From: Calamus simplicifolius
Taxonomy: Eukaryota > Streptophyta > Magnoliopsida > Arecales > Arecaceae
Assembly: GCA_900491605.1 (NCBI GenBank)
Contig: UESW01001880.1
Location: 35,315-99,314 of the forward strand
Reading direction: 5' to 3'
DNA: 64,000 nt
Part shown: one piece after another, positions 21,200 through 33,854 of the stretch
How positions within the stretch are numbered: position 1 is the stretch's first letter
Layout of the letters: each line of letters begins with the position of its first letter
Program-made: the position numbers and the translations under genes
The notes under the pieces: generated by a model
The model's input: the letters and a program-made list of their open reading frames with translations, nothing else
What the model was told of the DNA's origin: nothing
Databases searched by the model: none

Positions 21200-24100
21200 T
21201 GAAAGAGTAGTGCCCTAAAAGCCAATCATGTAAGGGCATTTTTATAACTTCTTTCAATTCATGTATATTTTATCAATTAAAAAATAATTTTTTTGATTCA
21301 TCATATGCTGTGTCTTATATTTATTAAGATTATGATGAACCCCATAAGGTTAGGGCAATGGATTAGGTTATGATGAGTTCATAATGATGAGACCTAAGTT
21401 CCAAAAAACTCTAATCTAAAATGTTCCCAGTCGAAGGATCATCGAGTCAGGGATCGATGATACCGGTAAGATTGACGCATTCTATGTATGCGCAATAAAG
21501 AGGATGGTTGGTCTTATAGCCACTTGTGTAGAGACACTAATATAAGGATGTGGATGCTCATTAGGGTATGAGTTCACTAAATTGATCCACATTGAGAATA
21601 TCTTATGGAGATCTTACTTACTTGTCAAAAGATAGTTCTCTTAGTGGGAGTTGTGCAAGTGATCCTTAGACCTGAGATTATCATAGATCTTATGCACATG
21701 AATCTATGTTTTAGTTCATACTCATTCATGGCTAGTCATGTACGGGGGTTCATGGATATAAAGGATTGTGTATGAAGGTTATGAGTAGGTCAACAAGGAA
21801 TCGATCATTCCTAGAAAGAGGAAAGTAATCCCATGTAATCTCATCATATGATGACTCAAGAACTCTTTGATCAAAGCAAAATGAAATTAGAATATGTTTC
21901 TAATTTTTCATTTATCGAGTCTTTATTATTGATTTGAGATTCAAATGAATAAATGTTAGGGTTTAACATTTTTTTCATACCCATCACTTATTCGGGATAA
22001 AGAAAGATCGAAGGATTGAATTGCACAGTAACTTGCCACTGAAGGCATTTTGGTAATTTCATCAAATTTCTCATCTTCTAGATAGACATGATACATTGCT
22101 AGATGTCAATCTTGCCTTGTAGGTTTTCATGAATTAAATTTATTCAATCATGAGTCAATTTGAAAGATGGTTCAAAATTGGTAACTAGGGTTAGCACGAT
22201 TTGATCTAATTCGGTTAGTCAGTTTCTAATCGAACTAAATCAACTTAAACCTAAACCTACTGCTGGCTAGATGAGGAACCCAATGGGTCACACACTAAGG
22301 GATTGGTTAAAGAATTATTTTAATAAGATTAATTAATTCAATTTATTAGCCAATCAGCATGCTAGCACATATGGCTAACTATCGCTCCAATTGGGTCGAA
22401 ATGATTTGAACCGGCTTAATTAATTGATCCAAATTAATTTTGAATTAATTTGGGATAACCTCTAACCTGATCAATTATTTATTGGATTTGAAAGGTTAAT
22501 TAATAGAGTCTAAGAAATATAGGACTCTCGAAGGGAAACTATGCACGTGCAGAATTTTCAAGAGGCGCCTAAGAGTCCTTCTGATTTAAGGTACTAGGAG
22601 GCGCATCTTTTTTTTTTTTTGGGATTTATAGGTCCATTGAACGTGGAGAACCTTATCTAGATGTTATTGTATTGGATAAGGTTGAATTAATAGAGTCCAA
22701 GAGACATGGGACTCTCGAAGAAAAACTGTGCGCGTGCAGAATTTTCAAGAGGCATCTAAAAGTCCTTTGATTTAAGACACTAGAAGGCACATCTTTTAGG
22801 GATTTAAGAGTCCATATAAACATGGAGAAACTTATCTTGACACATGGCAAAATCAGAGGCTATCTTATTTAAGATGGGATGCCAAAAAGCATCCCATCAA
22901 GTGTGGCACGCGTAGGGAGAAAGGTGCAGAAAATTATAACGATGTGTCCTTGATTTAAATTGAAATAAATTTAAAAATTTTATATCCTTTCAGAAGGACG
23001 TGAAATGGGTTGTATCCCTTCATTTGATGTCTCCTCATTCACTATTTAAAGGGGGTGGCACATATGGATTGCATTGGATAATTTTTAGTAATCCTTGTTA
23101 AGATAAGAGTTTTCTCTCTCCCCTCTCCCCTTTCTACAAGCCTTAGTCAATTTAGGACAACTCTTTTCTTAGCCTATACAAGTTTTATTAGGCTTAAGAA
23201 AAGTGTAAAAGGGTCCTAAGAGCCAAGCCAAGAAGTCAAGAAGCCAAAAAGAGGTTTAAATCAAGTTCGTGAGCATGTCTTTGATCCAATTCTGTGTGGA
23301 TCACCATTGGAGGGCGAACACTTGGGCGCCTAGTGGAAAAGATTGGTTAACCGGCTTCCTTCTTTCTTCACCAAGTACTAAGGTATGTTCCTCTACATAT
23401 ATGTTATATTTTATGACTAATTAATTGTTATAATCAAAGGTCTTGTGTCAGCTCCCCCCTCACTGGGGCCACCGACAGCACACCTGCACACTTGTGGAAA
23501 TCGGATAGAGTTTTACTAGTCTTTATGTAGCGCTCCATAAAGAGCTAGAGAACCCCAACTAATTGTCATAAGTGGCAGACACACGAAAACAATCCTGTTA
23601 AAAACTTTTCACTTTTATCTCAATTATATTCATAAATCACCCAATCAATATTAAGCATCAACCTGCTCAGATAATATTTTTCATGACATTCCTCAGGCAG
23701 TTTACAAGATCACATTCACATTCGACATTAACAATCCTAAGTGTGCACATCATACTCATAATCTTCTCCAAAACATAAGTCTCGTATTCATATCCAAAAA
23801 GGTCTAAAACATCATTACATCCCACTGTACACTACCATATACAAAATACAATTATCAAACCACCTCTCTCAATATACAAGGCTAGCATTTAAACACTCTT
23901 GCATCCAAGCAAGCTTCGTCAGCTAAGGGTCCGTCCTGCTTATCTTGTGATCCTGGCAGAAATACTCACTGATCTGAAAGAACATTTAAATCATAGAGGG
24001 ATGAGACCTAAGTCCCAGTGACTGGATAACCATCTAACTATGGAGAAATAGAGAACCATTACCTCTTAATTTCAATCGTATGCTGAAACTATTTAACTTG

Positions 24101-25369
24101 TACACTCAAAGTACATTTTTAACATGATATCAGATAAAATAAAATGTAGCTTATTCTTCAAATAACATATCAGTACTGGAATACTCTATAATAACTCTTC
24201 ACTGAAAGATAACTCATTAAAATAAAACTTCATGCATTACAATATAAAGATATGCATTCTTTATCTACAACCAAGACTCCCATCAGGATCTGCTGCCCAC
24301 TGGCATCTCAAGTAAGATCTCCCTCGGGATAACTATTTGGCCCATTGGCCCTTTTTATATCACAACATATGCTTTTAGATCTCATGATGCTGGGCTGTGT
24401 GTGTAATGCCTCTGAGGTACCACCCTACAGTCGCCCTTCTGTAGGTGTACTCTCATCGGGTGCGTGACTAGCAACAGGATCCCCGCCACAAATAGCACCC
24501 CTTACCCGTGCGGTTCACCTGGCAAAGTGCTTTGTTCCTTAACCCTGGAACCTCGGGTTTTCTCTCTGCCCCCACGGGCTATATATAGTAATCAGCTCTA
24601 CTGAGCTATGATTCATGCCCCCACGGGCTGCTCACAACCAGCCCCACTGGTCTGGTTAGGCATGCACCACCCTGATTCTGGGGTTCATCGTACGATCTGT
24701 TCGCAAGGAGGTGCCGGCTCGATAGTAGTGTGCAATGCTCATGCTACAGTACCGTCTAAAGGGTGATCAGCCCCCTAGCTGCCTGATGCTCAGTATGACT
24801 CATACATCATTTGTAAAGCTTTATGCAAAAATATGCCATGTATACATTAAAAATTCCCTCATTGAAACTCATGCTTATGTGTTTATGCTCAAAACTCATT
24901 TATCAGCTTATCATATACTAGGTTCTCATTTCTCATATTTAAACATACATAATACTCAACTAAACATAGCATACCATAACAGGTATAAATCTCATTATAC
25001 TAGCTCAAATTAACCTCTCATTGCTAGATGAGAATCCACTCACCTTAGTAGGTTACTCCTCGACTGGTACGACTGGTACTCAACTCTGGTATTTCGGCTC
25101 GCTGGAATAACCCTCTTGACCTACGTCAACATATAGATACAATAGCTATTAGGATTACCTCCACACGAGGTTTTCCACGAACCGAGCATGCATACATGAT
25201 CTATCCTCTAATATCTCATTATTTTCTTCCACCCAATCTCTACTCAAGATTACTTCTACTATTACCTCAAAATACACTAATCTAAGAAAATCTAAAGTCA
25301 TACAAGACCTAGGGAAGCTATAGCTTACCTGGAGTCGAGCACAAACCCCAAGCTTCCCTTTCCCTTTCT

Positions 25370-25452
25370 CTTTCTTCCTCCTTTTTCTTCTTCTTCTTTC
25401 CTTTCCTCTCTTTTCTCTCTTCTTTCTTTTTTCTTTCTTTCTTTCTTTTCTC
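25370..25452. repeat. Polypyrimidine (CTT/TTTC) tract
   Basis: This is a long T/C-only stretch inside the solo LTR, which reads as a purine tract on the element's own strand. Confidence 0.8.
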
Positions 25453-25889
25453 TGGCTGAACCCACGTTCCCCTTTTTCTCTAATGACTTGGGGACCAAGT
25501 CATAGGAAACTTAAGGGTTAAGGCATGCCAAATCTCCCTTTTACCCTCACACACTCTTAACACACACTTTTGGAAAACACGTGGCTCACTTATAACCATG
25601 CTATTTTGCCCTTATATTTTCTTTCCTAAGTTGCCTTAACACAATTTGCAATTGACATCGGAGCCTTTTCCCCTTTTGCCCCTGATATAGCATTTTTTTA
25701 ATAGATTTATAGCCCAGATCATCCTTTTTCGCTTAAATCTATACTTTTATATAACATTTCTAAGAAAAGACTTTACCATCTTGAAGAACTCGATTTTAGA
25801 AATCCAACGGTTCAAACAGCATCCAAATCAGACTTGAAATGGATTAAATATGAATTTCTCAAGATTTAACTCAGAAAAACCTGCCGTCG

Positions 25890-26075
25890 CGGAGTCGGCT
25901 CGAACAGATTGGCGAGTCGGCTCGAGCAGAAGTAGGGGTCGACTCCAGAAAGTAGGGGTCGACTCCTGAAAAGTAGGAGTCGACTCCAGCACTGTAGGGG
26001 TCGACCCTAAGCGTGCCGAAAGTTTAAAAACGTGCCGGAGTCGACTCTAATCAGAGGGGAGTCGACTCCAACCAC
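25890..26075. repeat. Short repeats containing GTCGAC
   Basis: The core GGGTCGACTCC or a variant recurs at least six times (about 25927, 25948, 25977, 25998, 26039, 26061), with spacing of about 20-40 bp. Each core holds the palindrome GTCGAC or nearly so. The repeats lie near the 5' end of the solo LTR on its own strand. Confidence 0.75.
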
Positions 26076-26407
26076 TAAAAACGTCATTTTTAGGATAAAA
26101 CTCATACTAAACTTGATTTTTCTTATGATTAAACCCATTAAAACTTAAGTCTCTAAATTTCTCAAATCAGACTCATTAACATTTAGAAATATACTTATTT
26201 ACTCCAAAAATTTCTTCTCTTTACATTTATCAAAAGGCCAACACACCCATATATCAAGAAAACTTTCTGACTTTTATTATAACGAAAATGTCATAGATTA
26301 CAAGGTTTTCAGGATGTTACATCTTGGGTCTAAGGTTTCGGTTGATTAGGGTTTCAAGGTTAAATTTTTGAAATTCAGCCTTCCGCTGCATGACCAGAAC
26401 CCAACAT

Positions 26408-26419
26408 TGGTATCAGAGC
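26408..26419 (+). other. Primer binding site, inner Copia copy 1
   Basis: TGGTATCAGAGC, complementary to the 3' end of initiator Met tRNA, lies one base after the LTR end CCCAACA. It is where reverse transcription starts. Confidence 0.85.
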
Positions 26420-27545
26420 CACCTTGATTAATTCAATTAGTGGTCCATAATATATTGATTACATGAATGATTATGTTATGCTTTTAGTATGATTTGTTTT
26501 ATTATGTAGAGTTATAAAATTTCTTGTATTAGAACACGCCTCCTGAGCCTCTATGCCTGCGGTGTTTTACATAGACTGGCCCAAGGGACTAATGAGCTAT
26601 GGCCGGATGTATTCTAAATAATGAGAAATTTTACTTAAGATGATAATTTTAAAATTGCATTGAATATATGCATGGCATGATATTATTGTTATGCATATTA
26701 GAAAAAGGATGTGCATGAGACCATCAAAGCCCTCCTAAAAATTATATCTAGTCGTAGTTTGATAGAATCATAATACAAATCCTTTTAGGGTTTGATTAAT
26801 CAATTGGTGTCTAGAAAAGTGGTTCTGGAAAGGTAAAGAGATCATGGTTTTTTAATTGGTTCCGTTGACTAACCTGGCCAATTAAATTGGTGTCTAAGGA
26901 AAGCAACGGGAGAACCCTCACCTCTCTCCCACTTAACTGGTCAATTCAATTGATTTAGACCTTGAATTGGAAATGATATATTGATTATGAACACTACCTA
27001 ATGCCTTCCTTCATACTAAGATAAATTTATGATAACAACTATAGTAGGTTTATTGTGCAACACAAGGCCTACTCTAGGGTTAGATATGAATTGTCTTAGT
27101 GCATTTAATACTTTATAGCATGATTAGCGGTGTTTGCTTTGTTGTGTAACACAAGGGCAATATTATTCAATCATGACTACATGAAAATGAAGGGTTTGAC
27201 TAAACTAAGACATTATAGTTTGTTGTGTAACATAAGGCTATAAGTATCTTAAAGGTAGGTGTTATGTTGAGAGTTGCATGGGTTGCAATTGGAAAGGATA
27301 TTTTCTACCCTTGAACTCATGAATATTTGTTGTGTAACACAAGATATTTATGATAAATTAGGATCTCAACCCCACTAAAGAAACCCTGGTAGGGTTTTCT
27401 CGCTTACCTTAGGTGAGGGTTATGGTACTCATAATAAAATAGTGGGAGATACAATTAGATTGATAAGTCCTTATCTAGTTGTAGACATCATTATGAGTGG
27501 TCTGCTTATGTATTGTTCTTTACTTTTAATGTAGATTAAAATTTT
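26420..27545 (+). other. Leader of inner Copia element
   Basis: About 1.1 kb of non-coding leader lies between the PBS and gag. It contains a motif of the type TTGTTGTGTAACACAAGG repeated several times (about 27055, 27135, 27220, 27325), whose halves TTGTGT/ACACAA pair as a short hairpin. The motif is also present in the second copy (34495-34790). Confidence 0.6.
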
Positions 27546-28320
27546 ATGGCTTCTACTTTATCACTGCGGGGCATTTTATATGCCAACAAGTTGATTGGTC
27601 CAAATTATGTGGACTGGTTGAGGAACTTGAGAATTGTCTTAACTCAGGAAAAGGTTTCCTACATCCTCGACTCTCCTAATCCAGATCCGATCGAAGATGA
27701 TGCTACAGAGAAGGAACGAGCCACATATAAAAAGTGGCAGAATGATAGTTTGACTGTTAAGTGTATCATGTTGGCCTCGATGAGCAATGAATTACAGAGG
27801 CAACATGAGGAGCGGGAACCTCAATCCATATTGCTCAATCTTAAAGAGCTTTATGGAGAGCAAAGTAGGGCTATTCGATATGAGATTTCGAAGCAGTTGT
27901 TCCGTGCACGTATGAGTGAGTGCTCATCCGTTCAAGCTCATGTTTTAAAGATGATTGACTTAATCACTCTGTTAGCTAGGTCAATTAGGGTTTATAATGG
28001 ATGGAGAGCTTAATCCGGACTTGATCCTACAATCACTCCCAGACTCCTCGCTGTTTGTCATGAACTATCACATGAACAAACTAAATATTTCATTATCTGA
28101 GCTGTTGAATATGCTCAAGACAGCTGAGAGTCACTTTAAGGATGATAAGGCTCATATTCTTCTACTTGATAGGAAGAAGAAACAAGCAATGAAGAAAGGT
28201 TCAAAGAGAAAGAGGAGCCTTAAAAGTAGCATGCAAAAGAGGAAGAAGGCAAAGTAGCCTTCTGTTGATCGAGCCTGTTTTCACTGCGGCAAGCATGGAC
28301 ACTAGAAGAAGAACTGTAAG
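27546..28320 (+). pseudogene. Inner Copia Gag
   Basis: The ATG at 27546 starts a Copia Gag: LIGPNYVDWLRNLRIVL, YKKWQNDSLTVKCIMLASM, RYEISKQLFRARMSE. A frame change near 28000 moves the rest into the 27997 frame. The zinc knuckle CFHCGKHGH...KKNC lies at about 28270-28318, with an in-frame TAG in the middle where an aromatic residue is usual. Gag would form the particle. The stop and the frameshift make this copy non-functional. Confidence 0.8.
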
Positions 28321-28409
28321 ATATATCTTGCAAGTTTGAAGCAAGATGCTGGTGAAGAAGCATCAAAAGGTTTGTACATGATACAAACTAATTTATCATT
28401 GAGTTCTTC

Positions 28410-31400
28410 AGTTTCTGACTCATGGGTATTGGATACTGCATGTGGATCTCATATATGCAAGTCATTGTAGGGCTACAAAGAGTTACAAATTTGAAGAAGG
28501 TGACTTCAAGCTGTATGGCGCGAGTGGAGAAGCCATTTATGCTGAAGCTGTGGGCACCTATTTGTTGTTATTACCTTCTGGCAAGATATTGGAATTAAAA
28601 AATTATTATTATATTCCAAATATTATTAAAATATTATTTTTGTACCCTTGTTATTAGAACAAGGTTTTGAAATAAATGTAAAGAGCAATGGTTGCTCTAT
28701 CTTTTATTTAATAAATTATTTGGACATGGTTTGTTTAATATTGTCTTCTAATTCTTTTGCTCAATGATAAAGTTTTGCTTGTTGATAACAAGAAAAGAAA
28801 GAGAAGATGTTAATGCCACTTATCTCTGGCATTGCCGATTAGGTCATATAAGTGAATCTAGGATAAGCAAGTTATACAAAGATAACTTCTTTGATCTTAG
28901 GATTTTAAATCATTAGGAACTTGTGAATCCTGCCTCATGGGAAAAATGACTAAGTCTCCGTTCACTGGACATGGAGAAAGGGCAACTGAGTTATTAGGTC
29001 TTATACATACATGTATGTGGACCTATGATAACTCAAGCTAGAGGAGGATACTCTTATTTCATCAATTTCATTGACGATTTATCAAGGTTTGGACATGTGT
29101 ATCTTATGAAACACAAGTCCGAAGCCTTTGATAAATTTAAGGAGTATCAAAGTATGGTTGAGAAACAAACTGGACATAGTATTAAAATCCTTCGATCTGA
29201 TCGAGAAGGAGAATACTTGTCTAGTGAATTTCTTGATCATCTTAAAGACAAAGGCATTCTCTCTAAATGGACCCCTCTTATACACCTCAATTAAATGGTG
29301 TAGCAGAAAGGAGGAATCGTACCTTATTAGACATGGTGAGGCCCATGATGTGCTTCACAGATCTTTCAGTATCATTCTGGAGTTATGCCCTAGAAACTGC
29401 TGCCTATATTTTAAATAGAGTGCCATCAAAATCAGTGACTAGCACTCCATATAAATTATGGAAAGAAAAAAAGCCAAGTCTTAAATATTTTAAGATTTGG
29501 GGTTGCCCTGCTTATGTCAAAAATATTTGGACATAAGTTAAGTACTAGGGATGATAAATGTAGGTTTATAGGTTATCCCAAAGAAGGTATTGGATACATC
29601 TTTTATCATCCTGCTGAGCAAAGGTATTTATAGTAGGCATGCCATTTTTTTGGAAAAGGAATTTATCCGAGAAGAAGGCAGTGGGAAGATACTTGAACTC
29701 ACTGAAGATCAAGACTTACTACCTACTCCTGTTGACAATCAACAAGACATTCCTCAACCAGAAATTTCTAAAGATCAAGAATAACCACAACATTCACCTC
29801 CTTCCAAGGTCAGAGAGAGAGAGAGTGCAGGGTGCACCTCTCAGATATGGTTTTGTTATTGGAGATGACAACGAAGCCAATATCATTCAGGATGATGATC
29901 TCGTGACCTATACAGAAGTTGTTGAGAGTAAGGACTCTGACAGATGGCTTGATGCTATGAAATCTGAAATGGACTCCATATATACCAACCAGGTTTGGAC
30001 CTTGGTTGACCCACCTGAGGGAGTAAAGCTAATAGGATGCAAATGGGTCTTCAAGAAGAAGATTGGAGCATATGGCCAAGTAGAAACCTACAAGGCTAGG
30101 CTAGTGGCAAAAGGTTTAGGCAAAAACATGGTATTGACTATGATGAAACCTTTTCACCAGTAGCTATGCTCAAATCCATTCAGATATTACTTGCTATAGC
30201 ATCATACTATGACTATGAAATCTGGCAGATGGATGTAAAGACTACTTTCCTCAATGGATATCTTGAGGAGGAAGTCTATATGTCACAGCCAGATGGGTTT
30301 GTCTCAAGTAGGAGACCGCACCAAGTATGTAAGCTTAAGAAATCCATTTATAGATTAAAGCAAGCATCGAGGAGTTGGAACATTCACTTTGATGAAACAA
30401 TCAAAGAGTTTGGTTTCATCAAAAAATATAGATGAACCATGTGTGTATAAGAAGACAAGTGGGAGTGCTATAGTCTTCTTAATTTTATATGTCGATGACA
30501 TACTTATCATTGGAAATGATATCCCAATGCTACAATTAGTCAAAACTTGGCTATCTAAACAGTTTTCCATGAAAGATTTGGGAGAAGCATCCTGTATACT
30601 GGGTATAAAATCTATAGAGATAGATCTAAGAGGATGCTTGGCTTATCCCAATCTAGATACATTGACTTAGTGTTGAAAAGATTCAACATGGAGGAAAGTA
30701 AAAGAGGTTACTTGCTATGAGTCAAGGCATACATCTCTCTAAGAAGATGTCTCCTAAGTCACCTGAAGAGAGACAAAGAATGAACAAGATTCCTTATGCT
30801 TCAGCTGTAGGATCATAATGTATGCCATGTTATGTACCAGGCCTGATGTTGCTTATGCCTTAGGCACAGCAAGCAGGTTTCAGGCCGATCCAAGGGAAGA
30901 TCATTGGAAAGCTATAAAAAATATTCTTAAGTACCTAAGAAAAACTAAGGATATTTTTCTTATATATGGAGGATCAGATTTAAAATTGGAAGGCTATACT
31001 ACTCCAGTTTTCAATCAGATCCGAATGATAGTAAATCCATATCAGGGTATATTTTTACTCTATATGGTGGTGCAGTCAGTTGGAGAAGTACTAAGCAGCA
31101 AAATGTAGCTGACTCAGTTACTAAGGCAGAGTACATTGCTGCTAGTGAAGCCGCTAAGGAAGTTGTATGGATGAAGAAGTTCATTACGGAGTTAGGTGTT
31201 GTTCCAGTGATTCAACAACCGGTGCCACTTTATTATGATAACACTGGAGCTGTTGCACAAGCTAAGGAACCAAGGTCTCATCAGAAATCCAAGCACATCC
31301 TAAGACGCTTCCATCTCATTCGAGAGATCATTGAAAGACAAGATGTTGTTATAGAACGAGTTGATACAAAGAACAATATAACAGACCCATTCACTAAGGC

Positions 31401-31470
31401 CCTCCTCAACAGCAGTTTGATCATCATTTGGATTGTATGGGAATTAAATACAAAGGCGATTGCTTTAGTG
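28410..31470 (+). pseudogene. Inner Copia Pol (protease, integrase, RT, RNase H)
   Basis: Protease: WVLDTACGSHIC near 28425. Integrase: LWHCRLGH ... CESCLMGK zinc finger (about 28825-28945), FINFIDDLSRFGHVYLM, LRSDREGEYLSSEF and NGVAERRNRTLLDM (29016-29310). RT: CKWVFKKKIGAYGQVETYKARLVAKG, QMDVKTTFLNGYLEEEVYM and the catalytic YVDDILIIG (about 30488). RNase H: RPDVAYALG, then YYDNTGAVAQAKEPRSHQKS (31228 on) and a C-terminus near 31470. Copia order, with integrase before RT, is clear. At least six stops or frame changes break it. Confidence 0.85.
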
Positions 31471-31482
31471 CAAGTGGGAGAT
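31471..31482 (+). other. Polypurine tract, inner Copia
   Basis: CAAGTGGGAGAT lies immediately before the second LTR (TGAAAGAG at 31483). It is the plus-strand primer site of the element. Confidence 0.7.
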
Positions 31483-33854
31483 TGAAAGAGTAGTGCCCTA
31501 AAAGCCAATCATGTAAGGCATTTTTATAATTTTTTTAACTCATGTATGATATTTTATCAATTAAAAGGTATTTTTTTTATTCATCATATGCTGTGTCTTA
31601 TATTTATTAAGATTATGATGAACCCCATAAGGTTAGGGCAATGGAATTAGGGTTATGATGAAGTTCATAATGATGAGACCTAAGTTTCTAAAAACTCTAA
31701 TCTAAAATGTTCCCAGTCGAAGGATCATCGAGTCGAGGATCGATGATACCGGTAAGACTAGCATATTCTATGTATGCTCAATAAAGAGGGTGGTTGGTCT
31801 CATAGCCACTTATGTAGAGATACTAATACAAGGATGTGGGTGCTCATTAGGGTATGAGTTCACTGAATTGATCCACATTGAGAACATCTTATGGACATCT
31901 TACTTACTTGTCAAAAGATAGTTCTCTTAGTGGGAGTTGTGCAAGTGATCCTTAGACCTGAGATTACCATAGAATCTTATGCACATGAATCTATGTTTTA
32001 GTTCATACTCATTCATGGCTAAGTCATGTACGGGGTGTTCATGGATATAAAGGATTGTGTATGAAGGTTATGAGTAGGTCAACAAGGAATCGATCATTCC
32101 TAGAAGAGGAAAAGTAATCCCATGTAATCTCACATATGATGACTTAAGAAGTCTTTGATCAAAGCAAAATGAAATTAGAATAGGTTTCTAATTTTTCATT
32201 TATCGAGTCTTTATTATTGATTTGATATTCAAATGAATAAAATGTTAGGGTTTGACATTTTTCCATACCCATCACTTATTCGGGATAAAGAAAGATCGAA
32301 GGATTGAATTACACAGTAACTTGCCACTGAAGGGTATTTTGGTAATTCATCAAATTCCTCATCTTCTAGGTAGACATGATACATTGCTAGATGTCAATCT
32401 TGTCTTGTAGGTTTTCATGAATTAAATTTATTTAATTCATGAGTCAATTTGAAAGATGGTTCAAATTGGCAACTAGGGTTAGCACGATTTGATCTAATTG
32501 GTTAGTCAGTTTCTAATCGAACTAAATCGACTTAAACCTAAACCTACTATTGGCTAGATGAGGAACCCAATGGGTCACACATAAGGGAATTAGTCAAAGA
32601 ATCATTTTAATAAGATTAATTAATTTAATTTGTTAGCCAATCAGCATGCTAGCACATGTGGCTAACTATCGCTCCAATTTGGGTCGAAATTGATTTGAAC
32701 CGGCTTAATTAATTGATCCAAATTAATTTTAAATTAATTTGGGATAACCTCTGACCTGATCGACCATTTATTGGATTGGATAAGGTTGAATTAATAGAGT
32801 CCAAGAAATATAGGACTCTCGGAAGGGAAACTATGCACGTACAGAATTTTCAAGAGGAGCCTAAGAGTCCTTCTGATTTAAGGTACTAGGAGGCGCATCT
32901 TTTTCTTTGGGATTTATAGGTCCATTGAACGTGGAAAACCTTATCTAGATGTTATTGTATTGGATAAGGTTGAATAATAGAGTCCAAGAGACATGGGACT
33001 CTCGAAAGAAAAAATGGTGCGCATGCAGAATTTTCAAGAGGCGTCTAAAAGTCCTTCTGATTTAAGGCACTAGAAGGCGCATCTTTTGGGGATTTAAGAG
33101 TCCATATAAACATGAAGAACCTTATCTTGACACATGGTAAAATCAGAGGCTATCTGATTTAAGATGTGATGCTTTTGAGGCTATCTGATTTAAGATGGGA
33201 TGCTAAAAGCATCCCATCAGATGTGGCGCGCGTAGGGAGAAAGGTGCAGAAAATTATAACGATATGTCCCTACATTTAAATTAAAATGAATTTAAAAATT
33301 TTATATCCTTTCGAAGGACGTGGAATGGGTTGTATCCCTTCATTTGACGTCTCCCCATTCACTATTTAAAGGGGTGGCACATATGGGATTGCATCGGATA
33401 ATTTTTAGTAATCCTTGTTAAGACAAGAGTCTTCTCTCTCCCTCTCCCTCTCCCCTTTCTACAAGCCTTAGTCAATTTAGGACAACTCTTTTCTTAGCCT
33501 ATACAAGTTTTATTAGGCTTAAGAAAAGTGTAAAAGGGTCCTAAGAGCCAAGCCAAGAAGTCAAGAAGCCAAAAAGAGGTTTAAGTCAAGTTCATAAGCA
33601 TATCTTTGATCCAATTCTAGTGTGGATCACCATTGGAGGGCGAACACTTGGGCGCCTAGTGGAAAAGATTGGATAACCGACTTCCTTCTTTCTTCACCAA
33701 GTACTAAGGTATGTTCCTCTACATATATGTTACATTTTATGACTAATTAATTGTTATAATCAAGGGGTCTTGGGTCTAAGGTTTCGGTTGATTAGGGTTT
33801 CAAGGTTAAAATTTTTTGAAATCCAGCCATCCGCTGTATGACCGGAACCCAACA
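31483..33854 (+). repeat. Inner Copia LTR copy 2
   Basis: This 2372-bp LTR has TG...CA ends and no solo-LTR insert. The ~190-bp internal duplication is present (about 32785-33125). A short extra duplication at 33140-33205 (GGCTATCTGATTTAAGAT twice) is absent from copy 1. The TATA-like ACTATTTAAAGG is near 33361. It is followed by another PBS rather than by flanking DNA. Confidence 0.88.

Larger units (their letters stand above)
23446..26321 (-). mobile_element. Solo LTR (minus), gypsy-type, 2.88 kb
   Basis: The insert begins TGTCAGCTCC and ends GGATGTTACA. Read on the minus strand it starts TGTAACATCC and ends GAGCTGACA, a TG...CA LTR typical in its first bases of long chromovirus (Del/Tekay-like) LTRs. 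The 5-bp TCTTG flanks it on both sides (23441-23445, 26322-26326). The empty site is seen in LTR copy 2, which reads GGTCTTGGGTC near 33765. No internal coding region is present, so recombination between two LTRs has removed it. Confidence 0.85.
21200..26406 (+). repeat. Inner Copia LTR copy 1, split by a solo LTR
   Basis: It matches 31483-33854 nearly throughout (AAGCCAATCATGTAAGG, CCCAGTCGAAGGATCATCGA, CACTTATTCGGGATAAAG). It is interrupted at 23446-26321. Without the insert it is about 2.33 kb, against 2.37 kb for copy 2. It carries an imperfect internal duplication of about 190 bp (about 22497-22686 and 22687-22855; both contain GCAGAATTTTCAAGAGGC) and a TATA-like ACTATTTAAAGGGG near 23041. 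Confidence 0.88.
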
